Below, piece by piece: positions 7,201 through 8,066 of a DNA stretch of 8,066 nucleotides; position 1 is the stretch's first letter; each line of letters starts with the position of its first letter. Location of the stretch: assembly GCA_017452565.1 (NCBI GenBank), contig JAFTMF010000157.1:1-8066 (forward strand), given 5' to 3'. Made by a program: the position numbers and the translations under genes. The DNA comes from Clostridia bacterium. GTDB lineage: Bacteria > Bacillota > Clostridia > Oscillospirales > CAG-272. Below the pieces are notes generated by a model. That model worked only from the letters and a program-made list of their open reading frames with translations, made no database searches and was not told the origin of the DNA.

Positions 7201-8066
7201 TCCACTGCTCGGTGTAGAGGGCGTCCGACTGACCCTTGGAGACGGGGTCCATTCCGAAACCATTTTGGTCGATGGCAGACAGCTCGGAGAGATAGGTGCC
7301 ATCGGTGAACTTCACGTCAATGACCATATGCATAGAGACGTACTCGAAGTCATACGAACCGGTTGCCAGTGCGGGGAAATGGACGTAGGAAAGCTGGGTG
7401 TTCTTGGTAACCTGCAAATTCAGATCGCTGTACAGAAGGTTACGGGCGTAGGCGCCGTTCTTGTTGGTCATCTTGCCGTAGACCTTGAGTGCGCTCTTGC
7501 CGTCAAATGCACCCGATTTGTTCCAAGAGGTGCTGGGGCCGGTGGATACCACCGAAGCAAGGGGAGATTCCTGCACCTTATCGGCGGTCTTTTCGCCGTT
7601 GGAGAGGCGCAGATCGGAGAGCTGAGTCATAGGAGCGCCGCCGTTGGCGGTGATCTCCAGCTTATAATACTGATATTCTGTAGGATTTGCCACGGTGAAG
7701 GTCTTCACCTGATGGCGGTCGCTGAAAGATACTCCGCTCTGCTTGTCGATGGCGGTATAAGTCTTGCCGTCGGTAGAACCGTAGAGCGTCCAAGCGGAAG
7801 GGTCACGCTCGGGAGCATCGTTGGCGGAGGTGACAGAGTAAATCTTCACAGCCTGGGCAGAGTCCAGCGCAAAGGTGACCCACACAGGATCAGATGCGGA
7901 GGGCTTCTTCTCGGTGAGGAATTTGGAGCCTGCGGTAGAGTCAAACAGCATCTTTTTGCTCTCGCCCGAGTTGAAATCCGCGCTGCCGTCGATGGAATCG
8001 GTGCTCACCAGATGGGTGATCTCACCGTCCATATCGGTGGTATAGGAGTAGGCTTCCACGTTTTCG
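4181..8066 (-). CDS. GH92 alpha-mannosidase (probably alpha-1,2), cell-surface, C-terminally anchored, 5'-truncated by window
   Basis: About 1294 codons are visible; the frame is open to the right edge, so start and signal peptide are missing (numbering from the GTG-encoded Val at 8059). Domains: a discoidin (F5/8C)-like carbohydrate-binding module at about 25-155; a beta-sandwich at 165-330; the GH92 N-terminal beta domain at 335-590, with SHVPSTWVGDYG; the (alpha/alpha)6 catalytic domain at about 600-1060, with WDTYRTTW, GWVPRW, GDEDNGEMSGWY and GSGQYIIGSPLFD; a second F5/8C-like module at about 1090-1216; an acidic Pro/Thr/Glu linker; and a TM at 1264-1285 with tail RTLRKKKQ. GH92 enzymes are calcium-dependent inverting exo-mannosidases. 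By analogy with BT3990 (recalled residues E533, H584-E585, D642/D644), Glu848 would be the acid, Asp960/Asp962 the base pair, and His900-Glu901 the +1-subsite pair typical of alpha-1,2 specificity; the spacings agree. No LPXTG motif precedes the TM. Likely role: trimming mannose from host or yeast glycans at the cell surface. Confidence 0.95.
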   Translation of the reverse strand, partial: ENVEAYSYTTDMDGEITHLVSTDSIDGSADFNSGESKKMLFDSTAGSKFLTEKKPSASDPVWVTFALDSAQAVKIYSVTSANDAPERDPSAWTLYGSTDGKTYTAIDKQSGVSFSDRHQVKTFTVANPTEYQYYKLEITANGGAPMTQLSDLRLSNGEKTADKVQESPLASVVSTGPSTSWNKSGAFDGKSALKVYGKMTNKNGAYARNLLYSDLNLQVTKNTQLSYVHFPALATGSYDFEYVSMHMVIDVKFTDGTYLSELSAIDQNGFGMDPVSKGQSDALYTEQWNYVETCLGDVAEGKVIDDVFVYFRVGEMTTVPRFLAYFDDLVIEDKAPVVHEHLSDYILTTRGTNCTTSFSRGLTTPFITMPNGFNFIAPITEVGSNQPYHYLNNTISQFSVSHVPSTWVGDYGTWQFMANTSVDIDNMQMSEISSGNVGATYDHNNEIAKAHYYSVTFNEGSKASGVKVEMTPTTHGVYVRFTFPENSENVNIIFDCVRAGGSLAVSEDGIVTATSQHTNNGSAYLRVYGEFDQKHASYKESSNGKTGIVSFPAGTTEVTFKFATSFLSGKQAQHNLELEIPEGDTFESVFAKAQKAWDDLCGIIEIEGASYTQMVTFYSNFYRLYAYPNLYSENEGTNEDPKWVYASPYNGGKKTEGKLYVNNGFWDTYRTTWAAYALLTPTLDTELLNGLVQHYKDNGWVPRWIAPGGTNSMVGTSSDVIFADAFMKGIEFDYENAYLSMLRNASTVSSNLTNGGREKNEITPFIGYVPNSVNNGFSWTMEGYINDYGIAVMAEKLGKTDDAIYYYNRAQSYVNLYNPTAKFFMGKNEEGGWTSPSGYNPAGWWGDYAETNGWTMFFATGVYDGLGLANFIGGKDALAKKLDDYFDNSIAAMRKVQAGTIHEMVEAREVRLGQYGHSNQPAHAIPYLYTYTGQPHKTQALVRDIMARLYVGSEIGQGYCGDEDNGEMSGWYILSSLGFYPQNMGSGQYIIGSPLFDKVTVHLEGGKDLVIEAKNNSSENVYVQSMTWDGKAYNDCFIDHADLIKGGHIVFEMGAEPSTWGTESEPKSLCTGSEVPNPAEDLVAGRVKIRTEAFTPAGSSGLYTPGIKDGAKLFDNTSNTNVTLPKGAAIVWSKKSGTALKMITLTCATSGKAPSSFKLEASNDGNGWITIDSRDISFEFSKFTRAFAVPAEKAGIYCYYRLTFADGGQLAEVEFLGEDAKDEALTPITPTVYDDQNQGGEDETPTEKPSSPGTVNPEEEKGENGWIIPVIVIAIGAGLVASVLLARTLRKKKQ

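Overview
The window looks like a chromosomal segment of a Gram-positive, Clostridia-like Firmicute, probably gut-associated. This is inferred from strong AGGAGG-type ribosome binding sites, sigma-A-type TTGACA/TATAAT promoters, a lipobox signal peptide, surface proteins with a C-terminal membrane anchor and basic tail, and a moderate base composition. No rRNA, tRNA, CRISPR array, integrase or transposase was seen.

Layout, left to right. At 1-222 (+) is the 3' end of an M15-type zinc peptidase acting on peptidoglycan. A long hairpin at 226-262 separates it from everything else and can serve as a terminator in both directions. All remaining genes are on the minus strand, so they are transcribed from right to left. 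In transcription order they are: a GH92 alpha-mannosidase with a C-terminal membrane anchor (5' end beyond the right edge); a membrane-anchored ankyrin-repeat protein; an M3-like metallopeptidase lipoprotein followed closely by a small two-TM protein resembling DUF3592; and a 189-residue protein I do not recognise.

Transcription units are clearly marked. GH92 ends in a hairpin terminator at 4132-4169. Six bases further on begins a perfect-consensus promoter (4098-4126) for the ankyrin gene. That gene is followed by a second terminator (3104-3141), whose sequence is identical to the GH92 one. Just beyond it lies the promoter (3061-3089) of the peptidase/DUF3592-like pair. The 189-residue gene has its own candidate promoter (878-906).

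The most unusual feature is a pair of direct repeats (3104-3232 and 4132-4260) flanking the ankyrin gene. Each contains the terminator plus the last codons of a C-terminal membrane anchor. The right copy is the real end of GH92. The left copy is an orphan anchor with no gene body, lying in frame directly behind the ankyrin stop codon. This looks like the scar of a rearrangement, or the remnant of a lost surface-protein gene.

Most of the proteins are predicted to act at or outside the membrane (mannoside trimming, peptide cleavage, wall hydrolysis, membrane-bound protein-protein interaction). Nothing shows that they form one pathway, and I do not see a convincing new multi-gene system.
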